Source: Blakeslea trispora | Lineage: Eukaryota; Mucoromycota; Mucoromycetes; Mucorales; Choanephoraceae | Assembly: GCA_025331445.1 (NCBI GenBank) | Contig: JAIWNE010000036.1 | Location: 186,001-250,000 of the forward strand | Direction: 5' to 3' | DNA length: 64,000 nt | Shown: piece by piece, positions 11,469 through 23,829 of the stretch | Position numbering within the stretch: position 1 is the first letter of the stretch | Layout: each line of letters starts with the position of its first letter | Made by a program: the position numbers and the translations under genes | Notes under the pieces: generated by a model | What the model saw: the letters and a program-made list of their open reading frames with translations, nothing else | Told to the model about the DNA's origin: nothing | The model's database searches: none

Positions 11469-13798
11469 CATAAATCAGAACTCATTTCAGAGAGCCCCAA
11501 TTCTGTATTGAGTCTTCTCGAATTCAGTTTGAGTCTTCAAGCTGACTTCCTTTTTCCGATAGTTAAATTCTGCTTTAATAGATATACAGAATGGTATTAT
11601 TAGAAATGAATAATGGAGGCAGCACAATGCTGTTCTGTTTACAAGCCACAGCAGTTGACTAACAATGTAGCAAAAAAAAAAAAAAAAAATACAGTTGAAC
11701 TAATAGATCATGTACCATAAATCTACTTTATTGTTTGGAATGTAAAGGAAGCTTTTCTGGTGCTTGAGTTTTCGTCTCGTCTTGGATGAGTTTTGGACCC
11801 AATCAGTAGATAATCAAAAATGAATGGTGCTGAGTTGATTGATTTGAGAAGATTGATAGTCTTGGTACTCTTTAAACATCTACAGTAGGGAGATTAGGAT
11901 ATCGATCGCCTAGACTCAAATCGAATTAAATCAGGCCAAGGAGTAGAAGACAATCCAAGTAAGGGCTACTTGTTCGACAAAAGAAATTCATTAGATTGAT
12001 GAACGGCTCGAAATCATAAAGTACTAAGGAATTTACTAAGCTCCCTGATGATTTCAGATGAGCATTTGTTTGCCAGACAAAGAAAAGTAGTCTGGAATTC
12101 TAATTGTCTCCAAAAAAATCTTCTGACTAACAACAGGCCGGCTACAACATCGCTTAGTGCTTGGCATATGTTCAAAATAGCCATGTTTTCGGCAAAAAAA
12201 AAAGATAGACGATCTCAGTTAAAGCTACAACGTAGCTGTCGATCAGAATAGTGCTCCAATTTGATGTTTTACCTTAATTATACTTTATCTGGAAAGGTTT
12301 TTATTAGGGTTTTCTAAACGAATTAAACATGACATGTTGCGTATAACAGCTCAAGAGAAGGAAAGGATCAACCCTAAAAGTATTCACCAAAAGCCACGAA
12401 CAACGAATAATTTCCGGGAATTGTGTAGATAACAATGTTTTTTCTCTTGAGGACAAATCGTACTAAAATTGCCGAGAGATCATAACTGACGAGGCTGCAA
12501 AGGCCAAACGATGTTTCCAAAGCAATTACCAAATAATCTGTTTGCTTCTTTGCACGAGCCATATATTCTATTCTTTTGAGCAAACGCTAACTCCCATAAG
12601 TTTTGACTGTGACCAACAAAACTCCTTTAAAACATGAATCTGACTATAAGTTGCCACGAGCAAGATTTTAAGATTTATGCGAGGATAACATAAAGCCAAA
12701 AAGAGTTTAGTATCCTTTTTTTTTTGTGACCTTCTGCCCTTTTTGAAGTATAATGATAACATGTACATATATAAAAGCAAACGAGCATGCCCCCCCATCT
12801 ATTGAGCATTTTAAGAGAAAGAAAGTAGAAAACAACAAAGCCATTTTACCCTATTTCTGTGTGCTTCAAGTGTTGTGTTTTTTTTTTTTTTGCAACATGT
12901 AATAAATAGTGAATTTAAGTTAAGCATTTGCTTAATATTCAATAGAAGCAAATGATGGCTTCTCTCGGCAAAATGTTGTGGTGCCAATTCAATCTCAGGG
13001 TTAAACAAGAAGAATGAAGAAATACAAGAAAAACATAGTCATACATGATTTGCGCCTTAATCGCTATTGAAAGATTTTTTTTTATTAAGGAACTTTTTTT
13101 TATGCTTGAGAGATTTTAGCCAACTATTATCGAATCTCAAATTGAAAATATGCCTCATTGCCGTATCATTTGAACTCCCTTTTTTTTTAGACAATTACTG
13201 CTGTTTTCTGGTAGTGCAAACTAATTAAATAATATATATGCATTCAGGAAGAGACTTTAGAAAGATTTTTTTTTGTTCCTTTTTTTTTTAAAATAGCGCT
13301 CTAAATGATCGACATTAAATAGCCAGTGAAATTAAAGTCAAAAATAATAGCAAAAAGAGTAATAAAGTGAGACGAAAACACCCGCTATTCAGTTGAGATT
13401 TCTTGTTAATTTGTATCTCTTCTTAATTTAGGTTGGATTGTCTTTTCTTCTTCTTTTATCATTTCTTTGTTCTGTTCTTGTTTAACTGTCATCTGCCCGA
13501 TCCATCTAAAGCAAGAAGATATCATAGGTAACTGCGGACCATTACTTTGGGCGTGTAAATACTTGTCTATTTTCTTACTGTTTGATCATTTTCAATATAT
13601 ATATAAATATATATTTTAAAAGATACCAAAAAATATATAAAAAAAAACAAAGTAAATAGAATAAAAAACAAAGAAAAAAAGACATCTTAGTCTTTTTTTT
13701 TCTTTTACAAAAGAAAAAGGCGCACAACACATTCGATTTGAGGATCATCCGACAACAACATTAACCACAACAACAAAAACTATTTGCTTCAAGAAGAC
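11469..13798. other. Gene-poor region upstream of the copper-fist gene
   Basis: About 2.3 kb with no supported gene. It is AT-rich, with many poly-A or poly-T runs and a TATATATAAATATATA tract near 13600 that may belong to the promoter of the following gene. Scattered open frames of 65-76 codons overlap each other and show no motifs. Confidence 0.5.
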
Positions 13799-15187
13799 AT
13801 GCTCATTAACGGGATCAAGTTTGCCTGTAATACATGTGTCAAGGTAACAAGCATATACAGTTCTTTCAAAACTAATGCTAACGAATAAAGGTTGGATTTA
13901 GGGTCATCGTTCCTCAAGCTGCAATCACATTGAAAGACCTTTAGTTGAGATTCGAAAAAAGGGGAGACCAGTGACCCAATGCTTGCTCTGCAGAGATTTG
14001 AGAAAGACCAAGCAAGTTCATGTCAAGTGTGCTTGTACGGATAAATCTGAAAGTAGGTCAATCGTTATTTACTTTACAAAACATGAACTTGTATTGAAAA
14101 CACAGCCACAGCTTCATCGCATCAAAAATCTTGTTGCCTTGACTGCTCATCTCTAGCTGAAGATTATATCTTCGATGGCGTGGCTCAAGGCACTCATCTA
14201 GTTGATTCTATTGCATCATCATCATCAATCCGGTGCACATGCCATGAGATAACTCACAAACATGTTCACAATCATGGTATCAGTAAAGACAACAGTACTC
14301 AGCAAATAATGATGAAGATTCCTGATGGCTCTCACATTGTATCACCTGGAAAAGCAAAGCAAAGTCACCAAAGAATGACGTTAGACCAACAACAGGCAGA
14401 TTTTCCAAGACGACCAAAGGGCCTCAAAAGCCCCAGTCGGCGTCGATCGTTCCCAATGCGAAACACGAACTCGATCGCAAGAAGTGAATATGCGTATAAT
14501 TTGACAAATTCGTTACCAGCAAACATGAAAGCTATGATGAGGATCGACGACGCAGCTCTTGATATGACCTCATTGCCAGAGTCAACTCTCCTAATGGAGA
14601 TGCAGTCATTCTTACTCTCAAATTCGTTTCCAATGACTAAAGATGCCGACCACAACATGAACTCAGCACTTAGTGTTTCTTCTACTTCTACCTCTACTTC
14701 TACTTCGACTTCTTCTACTTCTTCTCCTAATATCCCCTCTTGCGCAGCTCAGAACTATGTTAATGAAAGCAGCACAACTAGGTCAGATGTAGATGCTAAC
14801 AGCTTGAACAATCTGGCGAATCATGTGCTGGACATAAAAGAAGAACCGTTTTATAATATGGAAGATCATATGTATCCGTATGCAAATCTCGATATGGCGC
14901 GCTCAGCAACAAGCTCAACAAACTCCTCATCGTCCACTTATCGGTCTCCATATATCCAGCAATCTCAGTGGATGTGCGGAAGCATGATCCCTCATCAATC
15001 ATGTCCACCAATACACCTGCAAACGTTGGGGGAGTCTGTCATGGTCACAATAACACCTTTAATGAGTAATGATTCACCAAACATAATTCAGCCATCGCTT
15101 GATAAACCAGCATCCACCCGCATTTTGACCTGCTACTTTGGAAGCAACTGTATTTGTCCTGAGTGTATGGTTCATCCTAGTCTATAA
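13799..15187 (+). CDS. Copper-fist transcription factor (Mac1/Cuf1/Ace1 type)
   Basis: A copper-responsive DNA-binding regulator. Exons 13799-13843, 13902-14052 and 14112-15187 give about 423 residues. The N-terminal 40 residues are a copper fist: INGIKFACNTCVKGHRSSSC then NH, with zinc ligands in the C-x2-C-x8-C-x-H pattern, followed by the minor-groove motif KKGRP. More Cys and His lie in CLLCRDLRKTK and KCACTDK. The middle is Ser/Thr-rich, with a TCT/ACT-type codon repeat encoding poly-Ser-Thr near 14680-14730. The extreme C-terminus, TCYFGSNCICPECMVHP, resembles the copper-sensing Cys/His cluster of Mac1 and Cuf1 (CxC...CxCxxCxxH), which suggests a sensor that shuts off under copper excess. 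The first intron interrupts the fist itself. The start gives the canonical MLINGIKFAC. Confidence 0.92.
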
Positions 15188-17147
15188 GAATCCATACACT
15201 ACTTGCCGTATATTCAGTCTGTATCTACTTTCTATGATATATGCACTATTTTTTTGCCCTTGTATTCAGATGATTTAAATTGTTCATCTTATGCCATACT
15301 AATACTATCACCCTATTTTATTTTAAGCTACGTTCAAGAAGAAGGAAAAAATACCTCGCACTCCTTAACCTAAGCATTCTTGTCATTTCAAAAAAAAAAG
15401 TACATTTAGGACCCAAGAAAGAAGAAGAAAAGAACTATACCTCATTTATCTATGTATCTAATTAAGCCAATAATCTACAGTTATTTTTCCTTTTCTAATT
15501 TCAAAATAAATATTGAATCTTGTTTTTAGTTTTGTGGATATTTATTCGAAATGGCTTCGAATAAGTGCTGATCTATACATACAAGGTATTTGTTGAGCAC
15601 GCAACGAGCTCATCCATGTTGCTTGTTGTGAGGGTAATCAAGACGAACTCACAAGCTTTCATAGTTGGCACATTCATGTCTTCTATCAAGAGTAAAAATC
15701 ATCAATATATCAAGCATTGTTTCATAATAATAGCTAGACCTATTTCTTTGTTTACTGTCTCCAGCAAGCGCTGAAGCATCGTTACATGGAACTGTTTCGT
15801 TTACTTTATATCAAAGATGTTTACCTATAATGTCTATGCCTTTGAGTTGAACCGCTTTAAGTTAACATTCCACTTCGCTTGAGTGAAAAATAACATTCTA
15901 ATCAGTATCCTCGATATTCTTATCACAAGGGACCAACGACATAGCATGACAAGCAATCATCAAAAAAAGGCACAACTAACAAGAGTAAGATTTTAAAAAC
16001 AACTATTGTTTTCTGATCCAATGAAAACGTTTGATTTGATTTCACTGCAATTTTGAACTATTTGAACTTCATGAAGCCAGCCCTCTTTAATTATGAGTTT
16101 TATCATCATCCGCTTTTACAATAGTCGTTCAAAATGAGGGTACTATTGAAGCCTTCTAATCTCATTCCGAAATCAAGCACTGTAATCTTTCAAAGTGAGC
16201 TTGCCGAGATGTTTTCTTGGTTACAACTAAGGATGACAATGCATAACCATGTCTTCAATTTGATGGCATCAGTTTTGGCTTACTGACATAAATTTGTTTT
16301 TCACTAGAAATATTGTAATTGACACTATTGAATTGAGGCGTCTGTCATCAATACAGCTTCGCATTATGCTACTACCCAATCTTGACTCAAAAAATGTGAC
16401 TCGATAAGGTTCAATAATATCCATTCCCACATCGCCTTAACTTTTTAATATTGATTCAATAAGAAATACGATTGCACAGTATACCAACACAGTTTTTACT
16501 GCCACAAAATCTAAGTTCAATTGTACTAAAGCCTTCGTTATTATTTTATAAGCTGTGCGATTAGTAAATGGTGCTGGATTTTGACGAATCTTAACCATGT
16601 GTTACTCAAATTAAAAACTAATTGAAAGCAATTGCGTTGTCGGATTTCAACAAAATAGGATATACCTTCGTTTACTGTCTTTTCAAAATGCGCCAAAAGT
16701 GAATCGAAACGAGAAGGCGTTTCTTGAATGCAGATAATGAATTGCTTGTTCAAATTTTCAATTTCTTTTATGGTCTTTTGGTAACAAAAAGGATGCCTGC
16801 TTGCTAAAGTAACGCTTTATTATCTGAATATCTTCTTTGACTGCTGTCCATTGTACAACAACATACATTATTTGTTATCATCAAAGTCAAGAACAATGCA
16901 CACAATAACTTTATTGTTTTATTTGTACATAAAGTTACAACAAAAAAAGCGTCTAATCGCTCTCGAAACCACCAAGAGGTCTATATGTGTACGGGTTATG
17001 TAGCCAATATACTAATATAGAAACAAAAACAAAGCTCGAACTTATAACCGATAGCCACAAGATATTTGTACCTTTAAGAACTAGTACCTGATCCAGTAAC
17101 AAAAATGATCAAATAAATATGCTTTTATTATATTGTAGCCTGATGGT
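15188..17147. other. Intergenic, no coding signal
   Basis: Nearly 2 kb of AT-rich sequence between a plus-strand and a minus-strand gene that converge. Short open frames (up to 70 codons) show no motif or splice logic. I see nothing assignable. Confidence 0.5.
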
Positions 17148-17994
17148 TTAGCTTCCTTCGCTTGTACGGACCTTTAGTCTTACTTTGGCTATCAAGGCTA
17201 GTTTGTCAAGCATGTTCCTTAGTATACTATCTTCGCTTTGGTCAAATTCCTTCAACCAATCTGGGCCACATAGCTCTTCTGCTGCTGCTATGATGTCTCT
17301 GCATGATTTGGGTGAACAGTCGCTTTCGTCGTTATCATCATAGATAGCAGCGGCAAAAAGGGCTAGCGTTGGATCATAGTCACCATTTGGATCCAAGTAG
17401 CGAGAAAGATATTGTTCTGAACAGTATGTATGCCGATATGTGATCAACGCAAGTAGTGCTAATGTGGACTGTCTTTTATTTTCTATCCTAGCCTCTTGTT
17501 GGTCTGTGCTTAGGACAGCCTGCAAATCTGCCAATCCTGCCTCTAACAATTTACTAGCCTCTTCTTCGTCTTCACCCATCATGCCTACATTATACAAGTC
17601 TGTTCTTTCATCGTCAAGTTGAAGACCAAACGAACTTCTTGCGTCTGCTTGTTGATTTCTATGAAAGATATGGTAAAGAACGTTAATCTGTCGAAGGATA
17701 CGGATGATGGCTGCAAGGTCTTCTAGAATCTCACTGTTGGTCCGAGCTGCCATTCTGTGAAAATTGACTCGTGATCGTGAACGAAGTCCGGTAATTGTAT
17801 CATTGTCGTCATCAACATCGTCATCAGTAGCATCCTCTTCTGTTTCATCCTCTCTCTCTTCAGAAAAATACCTCAAGGCATAACTGGACGTCCTCTACAA
17901 GCAGATCTGCTTTTTTTAGTGACTTTTGCTATTTTTTTTTTTATCAAAGTAATAACAAACACAAACTTACGCTAAATGGATAAATCAAAGGCAT
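17148..17994 (-). CDS. Acidic unknown protein, 256 aa
   Basis: I do not recognise this protein. An eight-codon first exon (17994-17971, MPLIYPFS) joins through a 76-nt GT-AG intron to 17894-17148 (starting RTSSYALRYFSEERED). It has an acidic patch (DDDVDDDNDT), a basic patch (GLRSRSRVNFHR), a predicted helical core (LEDLAAIIRILRQINVLYHI), more acidic residues, an Ala/Leu-rich helical stretch ending TLALLALITYRHTYCSEQYL, and a C-terminal helix LRNMLDKLALIAKVRLKV. No membrane segment or catalytic motif is visible. The start was chosen because the long frame has no in-frame ATG at its 5' end, while the upstream exon supplies one in phase. Confidence 0.7.
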
Positions 17995-18423
17995 TCAAAT
18001 TGTATCAAAGAGAGAGAAAAAGATACAAAAAAAGCCCAACCTATTTTTTTTCTCTAAATGACATCTATTCTCTTGATAACAAAGAAAATTGATTAGCCGC
18101 ACTGTACAGGATTAAACCGTGCAACTTTGGTTTCAAACTCAAAAAAAGCTATCAAATATCGCTTTTTGCTAGATAAGAAAGATATGTCAATATGTCCATG
18201 CAAGTAAATCCATGCCATATTGTTCGTCAAAATAAGTAAAGAGGCAAAACAAAAGGCAGGGTGTATTATCATGTATTTTGATGCATTGCTTTCTTTCTTT
18301 TCCCGGCAAACAGAAAGAAAAAGGGAAATATTATAGAAAGATGAGTGTATGTATATATATAAAAAAAAAAGAAGAGTTATGCGTATAGGCTGAGTTGTGT
18401 GGTTGATTGTTGCAAATTGTGTC

Positions 18424-18462
<39 letters not shown>

Positions 18463-18546
18463 ATGTATATATAAGCGTTTTTTTGTATTTTGAGCTGATC
18501 AAATTAAATGCGATTCTTTTTGTTTTGTACAATGAAATCAAGTTGC
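17995..18546. other. Intergenic spacer with microsatellite
   Basis: About 550 bp between two minus-strand genes, holding the TA/TG repeat at 18424-18473. It contains the promoter of the acidic protein gene and the 3' region of GAR1. Confidence 0.5.
18424..18473. repeat. TA/TG compound microsatellite
   Basis: About ten TA units are followed by nine or so TG units and a short TATATA tail. It lies about 75 bp beyond the GAR1 stop codon, so it is probably in or next to the 3' untranslated region. Confidence 0.9.
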
Positions 18547-19520
18547 TTAAAAACGGCCTCTTCCACCACGGTTACCACCACGGCCGCCACCGAAACCTCC
18601 ACCACGACCGCCACCACGACCGCCACCGAAACCTCCACCACGACCTCCGCCGAAACCGCCTATCGATAAAGTTTAATATCTGTATCCTCATTCCATCTTT
18701 TCAACTTTGTCGCTTACCACGGCCGCCACGAGGAGCACCTCCACCGCGGCCTCCGCCAAATCCGCCTAATTTTTCAAAGAATATTTCAATTAGTTGACCG
18801 AGATAAATCTTTAGGATTGCGTATACATACCACGGCCACCACGGCCACCACGGCCACCACCTCTACCAGCAGAAGCACCACCACGGCCTTGTTGACCAGT
18901 GGGCTTGCCAACTTTAGAAAAGAAAAAAAAAGTACATATATTTTAATACACTTATGCCCATTTAAAAAATAGAATAGGGAAACTCACCTTTTCCAGCGAC
19001 CTTAGGCTTTGGCAAGAAGCGCTCAAGAGGCAAGAGCTTATCAGTGCCAATGAAGACCTTATCATCAGGCTTAAAGGACTTGGCAATCATGCCTTCTTGC
19101 ATCTTGACAGTAAAGTAGACTTCATTCAAAGGACCCAAAATTTCATCAACCTTGCCAATTTGACTCTTGTTTTCGAGAAAAATGGGGGCATTGAAATAAG
19201 GAATCTTGGTGTTGATGGACTTGCAAACCATTTCGCCCTCACAGGCGTGCTTAAAAGCACCCATGGCTATAAATCGAAATGAGCTACAATTCTAATTCGG
19301 TTCTTCCATTTTGTTATTTCTTTGCTCACTTACGAACGACTTCGGCAGGAGGGCCTTGAGGAGCACCGCCGGAGAAGCCACCACGGCCACCACGACCTGT
19401 CAAAATTTGAAACGATTTAAAATGCATGTTTAGCGATGACATCTAAATTGTTTTGTTACGAGTTTTACCTCCGCCACGAAAACCTCCACGACCACCACCT
19501 CTTTGTTGACCGAAACCCAT
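18547..19520 (-). CDS. GAR1: GAR1, H/ACA ribonucleoprotein subunit 1
   Basis: Core protein of H/ACA snoRNPs, which pseudouridylate rRNA in the nucleolus. Six exons (19520-19469, 19396-19334, 19266-18988, 18911-18831, 18765-18718, 18659-18547) give 211 residues. The central Gar1/Naf1 domain is intact: [51 protein letters not shown] and [26 protein letters not shown]-rich tails flank it on both sides, starting [14 protein letters not shown] and ending [10 protein letters not shown]. Four of the five introns fall in or next to the glycine-arginine tails and three of these interrupt a Gly codon after its first base, so exon skipping would change tail length without shifting the frame. An antisense open frame over the C-terminal tail is a repeat artefact. 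Confidence 0.95.
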
Positions 19521-19981
19521 TATGTAAATATATGTATTGTAAAAGTCAGAAATAAACAAAAGGCTATTCCTTTAGCAGGCTGGAAGGCTTTTAAGAAAAT
19601 TTTGATCTTGAAGAGACCGTCACAATTTTCATTTTGAAAAGCCGCAATTTAGTGCTGCTGTGTCTGGGGGCTACTCCGCCGGTAATAAGCAATACGATTG
19701 GACACTGTCAGCCAATAAAAGTTGTTATTACCGTCGCTCATTTAAGTTTTGGCTTAATGGTTTTTGATGAGTGGGCTCAAACAGAATATTACTAAAAACT
19801 ACAGAATTTTCTCTCTGTTCTACCAAAGAGATTCATCAAGAAAATTACAGTGATTGAAAGCTTGTTCGACTACAAATAAGAAGCGAAAGTGAGTAAGACA
19901 ATCAAGCTAACGAAGTAAGCTTTGTCTCAGAAACGAAGCCAGTAACGCCCTGCAATCCTTACAAGAGCTGTATTTCGTTTA

Positions 19982-20141
19982 GACTAACACTTGGTCCACT
20001 CACTTCGTCCACTCTTTACGTACACCCCATCATATTTTTGTCCACTCCTTACGTACACCCCACTCAAATTTCCTTGACATGATAGTAGTTATTACTCACC
20101 CCCCAATTTTTTGTCCACTCTGTGTACAAGTTTCCAAAAAA
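19982..20141 (+). repeat. Left terminal inverted repeat of the MULE
   Basis: 160 bp. It contains internal repeats of GTCCACTC and TACGTACACCCCA-type motifs, which could be transposase binding sites. It lies about 105 bp upstream of the transposase start codon. Confidence 0.9.
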
Positions 20142-20247
20142 AGAAAAAAGTAATTTGTCCACTCCATTTCCGCAGTTTTTGTTCAATAAACTTTTTTTGA
20201 CAGCGATTGTCAACAAAAAACCTTTTTCTTTTGTTTATAATATAAAA

Positions 20248-23200
20248 ATGTACCAAGAAGCTGCACCTTATCTAGCAATGTTTGAAAAGATTGTAAAGAC
20301 AAGCTACAGTACCAAAGAAGATCTACGCAATGACATCCGTCTGCTTGGAAAAGAGCATAATGTTATTATGAGTATTAAGTCATCCAAGCCTACTTGTATC
20401 TATTACATTTGTAAGCATGGTGGGCACAAGCGGGTTAGATCAGACCGTGGCCAAACAACCAATGGAAGGAAAAGTAAGAAGATGTTATGTGATACTTTTA
20501 TTCAATTCAATTATGATGAAGTCCGCGAGGATTGGACAGCTAGCCGTCATCATGGTCTTCACAACCATTCGATTCCAGGAAACCCAGCAGCTTACAGCAT
20601 TAACAGAAAGATGTCTGCAGAACTTGAAGAGGAAGTATTCGCTGATTTTAAGTCTGGATTGACTGCAAATGTTATTTATCATGCTTTGAAGTCACGAAAG
20701 ATTTTCAACATCACTAAAAATGATCTTGAAAACCTTCAGTATCGCTTTTTCAGTGCTGAGCGTGGCAAAATGATGTATGAATACATCACCGGATTGCAAG
20801 ATAAAGGCTACGAGGTTTATTACAAGCTTGACAGTGACAAGCGAGTTAATGGAGTGTTTTTTACTTCGAAGACAAGTATTGACCGTGTCAGACGCATGAA
20901 CGAAAATCTTGTGATTGATGCGACATACAAAACAAACGCTCATAAGTTGACATTTGTCAATATTGTTGGCACAAGTAGTGTTGAAGGCATCAAGCCCGAT
21001 ACATTGGTGACATTTGAAGTTGCAGGCGCTTTCATCAGCGAAGAAAACTTTGCAAACTATCAATGGGTGCTTCGTTGCCTCAAGGAAGCTGTTTGGTCAG
21101 ATCCAAGCCAACAAAGTACCAATGGTCCTTTGACCATAACCACCGACAACGAGCAAGCACTCAAGAATGCTATTGCAGATGTGTTTCCGACAACACACAA
21201 TATCTTGTGCTATGTTCATATGCAAAAGCGTTTTGAAGCCAAATTGATGGAGTGCATCAGCGACAAGGACAAAGACAGAAGGCTGATCATCAGACAAGAG
21301 ATCCAAAAGCAATATCAAGCAATTGCCTTGAAGAAAACAACCGAGAGAGACATGCTGAAAGCTGTACAAGATCTCAAAAGATTGTTCTTGGAAGAGCCTG
21401 ATATCTTTCCTGAAAGCGCCAAAGTAAGCAATTAACGAGATACTTAATATCGTCTAAACTATGTATAACAGGAAAATTTGGAATTGCAAGCCGATGGTAC
21501 TCCTTCTCCTTTAAATTATGTCAGTAAAGAAGGAAAGAAAAAAGCCATTGAATTCATTGAAAGGTAGTTGAAATGTGCTTGAGGCAACAACTACTAATCT
21601 TTATACGTTTAGTAAAATGGAAGAAGCAGAGATGTGGACGGCTTTCCACACACACAAGTTACCTCACATGGGAAATCGGTCTTCCAATAGAGTGGAAAGT
21701 AGCCATTCTTCACTCAAAAGCTACCTAAAATCTTCTTCTGGTACTATTGTTATGACAACAGAGAAAATTCATCAATGGTATAAACAGAGGGTAACTATTC
21801 AAAATTCTTTAATGATATACTTTGTACTAAAGAGTTACTTTTAAATGAAAAGGAAGATGATTTGGAAAACAAGAAAACCGAAGAGATGCTTTCGTATCGT
21901 AGTTTGTATACTTATGAAGAAGAAGTTTTCGAAATGATCCGTCCTTTGTTTACCAAAATATATTCCTTTGCTGTAAACAAAATATTCCAGGAGCTTCTCA
22001 AAATTCGCTCTGCTGAGAGCCCTGTTGTCTTCAAAGACTGTTTATGCTCAATCAAGTTTCATTACAACCTTCCCTGTAAACACATGTTGAGCTTAGAATC
22101 AAGCAAAGTTCCCATCAGCATAATTCCCCAAAGATGGAGATTCGATCATGATGAGGGCGATGAAGGTAAGCATGGTTTAGTTTTGGTAGGATATAATCAA
22201 CAGTTATTAAATTGTTTTCAAGAAATGATGATCTCGACACAAATAGAAGATACTCTAGTCAGTGATGAAAATAACAATGAAGTCCTTGAAATGCAGACAC
22301 GAGATGGTAATTAAAGATATGAGGTGTTTTAAAGGAACAAGAACTAATAGAGCATTTCATAGATTTGAAAGAAAATGAAGACGAAGAAGTATGGGAGTGC
22401 GAAAACAAAGATGATGATGATGATGATTGTACAATCATCGATGCAACTATGGTGCCTCCTCAAATCATACGCAGATCAAACAAAAGAAACTTTAACTCTC
22501 GCATAGTTAGCACAGCTACTAAACTCATAGAACTATACGAGTCTCTTGAATCTGAACAAGATAAAAGAAATTTGATTGATTCTGTTGAGAATGCGATGAA
22601 AAGTGTTGAGATCAGAAGAGTTGAAGAAGTTCTTCCTCCAAAAACACGCGTCAGTGTAAAAGGAAGACCGAAAAATGTAAAGCGCAATTTGACACATTAC
22701 GAGCATTTGCTTAAAAAAGAAGATTCAAAAGAGGCTCAATTAAAACCGAAGAAGATGGAGGTAGCCATCAAAGAAAAAGAAGAAACCAAACGTAAGCTTC
22801 AAGACTTAAAAAAAAGTAAATACAGATAGCTAACGTATATGCAAAAAGTAGAATTGAAGATCAAAAAGAGAGCCATTAGCCAAGTCAGCTACGGAAAAGA
22901 CGATTTTGTTTTTGACATGCAATATAGACCAAACAAGCGCTCTCGCGGCAATATTAGTCAAGCTGTTCGCAGTATACTTAGCTCTTCAATCAAAGAATCC
23001 AATATTACTGGATATCTCGATCCTGAAGGAGATGGAAACTGTGGCTTTCGGGCTATTGCTTTCTTGGTCAACAGGAACGGCCCTAGTTATGAAGATGGTG
23101 AACAATATCTTGAGGTCAGGTCAAGAATGCTTGAGACTTATCAAAAACTCAAACCAATCTACAAAGAACACTTTCCTGCCTTCCAAATCGAGAGATTGGA

Positions 23201-23453
23201 AGAAACCATAAAAAAAGGAATGAAAAAGAAAGAAATAGCTGAATGGTTCTACGGACCTGACTGCGCTCAAGTTGTGGCAGACACATATGGGGTCCCAGTT
23301 TGTGTATATCCCTCTGCTGAATTAGAGCATTCTGCGGTAAATCCTCCCTTGACTTTTCTGCCTCTTGAATTGCCAAAACACAAATCCAAACCTGTGGCAA
23401 TTCATCTTCAAAATGGACACAACTTACACTGGTATGCAATTTCGTTTGGTTAA
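20248..23453 (+). CDS. MULE transposase with SWIM finger and C-terminal OTU protease domain
   Basis: Likely exons are 20248-21423, 21472-21563, 21613-21790, 21853 to 22165 or 22306, 22342-22815 and 22849-23453. Order of parts: a FAR1/WRKY-like N-terminal region (CIYYICKHGGHKRVRS, HHGLHNHSI); the DDE core with D in NLVIDATYKTN, D in TITTDNEQALKNAI and a probable E in SNRVESSHSSLKSYL; a SWIM finger CLCSIKFHYNLPCKHM; an acidic and coiled linker; then OTU with the nucleophile motif EGDGNCGFRAIAF and the catalytic-His motif NGHNLHWYAISF. Fusion of the OTU part depends on a 33-nt intron (22816-22848) that carries a GCTAAC branch site; otherwise OTU is a separate frame from the ATG at 22839. The apparent start inside the TIR is not an ATG; 20248 is the first ATG. 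Confidence 0.85.
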
Positions 23454-23636
23454 TCCCCAAACTGATTGCATACCAGTGTATCATTACTACTTAAAGATAA
23501 AAGGAAAACAAGAAGAGTACAACATGTACTGGAACAAATGGCGTCAATTCTCTAAAAGACAAACAAATGCTAACAAAGAAACTATAATAATTGAATAAAA
23601 ATAACCAAGTAACTACAGTGACTGAACTATATTTAC

Positions 23637-23796
23637 TTTTTTGGAAACTTGTACACAGAGTGGACAAAAAATTGGGGGGTGAGTAATAACTACTATCATG
23701 TCAAGGAAATTTGAGTGGGGTGTACGTAAGGAGTGGACAAAAATATGATGGGGTGTACGTAAAGAGTGGACGAAGTGAGTGGACCAAGTGTTAGTC
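23637..23796 (-). repeat. Right terminal inverted repeat of the MULE
   Basis: Inverted copy of 19982-20141 with the same GTCCACTC and GTACACCCC submotifs. It begins about 180 bp after the OTU stop codon. Confidence 0.9.
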
Positions 23797-23829
23797 TTCG
23801 TTTAAGGAACACTATTAGAGGAGTCAATG

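Larger units (their letters stand above)
19982..23796 (+). mobile_element. Complete MULE DNA transposon carrying an OTU domain, 3,815 bp
   Basis: The element begins GACTAACACTTGGTCCACTC and ends with its complement. The 160-bp terminal inverted repeats (19982-20141 and 23637-23796) match over their whole length by eye. The flanking 8-bp direct repeat TTCGTTTA (19974-19981 and 23797-23804) is the target duplication. Length, long TIRs and an 8-9 bp duplication fit the Mutator-like (MULE) superfamily. One spliced gene fills the interior. Intact ends and an intact reading frame suggest a recent, possibly active copy. Confidence 0.92.

Noticed and set aside
12374..13008. Three short minus-strand frames of 65-76 codons
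   Set aside because: No motifs, no splice support, AT-rich composition; expected by chance.
16541..16753. 70-codon minus-strand frame
   Set aside because: No recognisable domain, isolated in non-coding sequence, no plausible neighbouring exon.
18399..18797. 132-codon plus-strand frame rich in His, Arg and Pro
   Set aside because: It is the antisense of the GAR1 glycine-arginine repeats joined to a microsatellite.
20122..20247. Upstream extension of the MULE transposase frame
   Set aside because: It starts with a non-ATG codon inside the terminal inverted repeat; the first ATG at 20248 precedes the conserved region.
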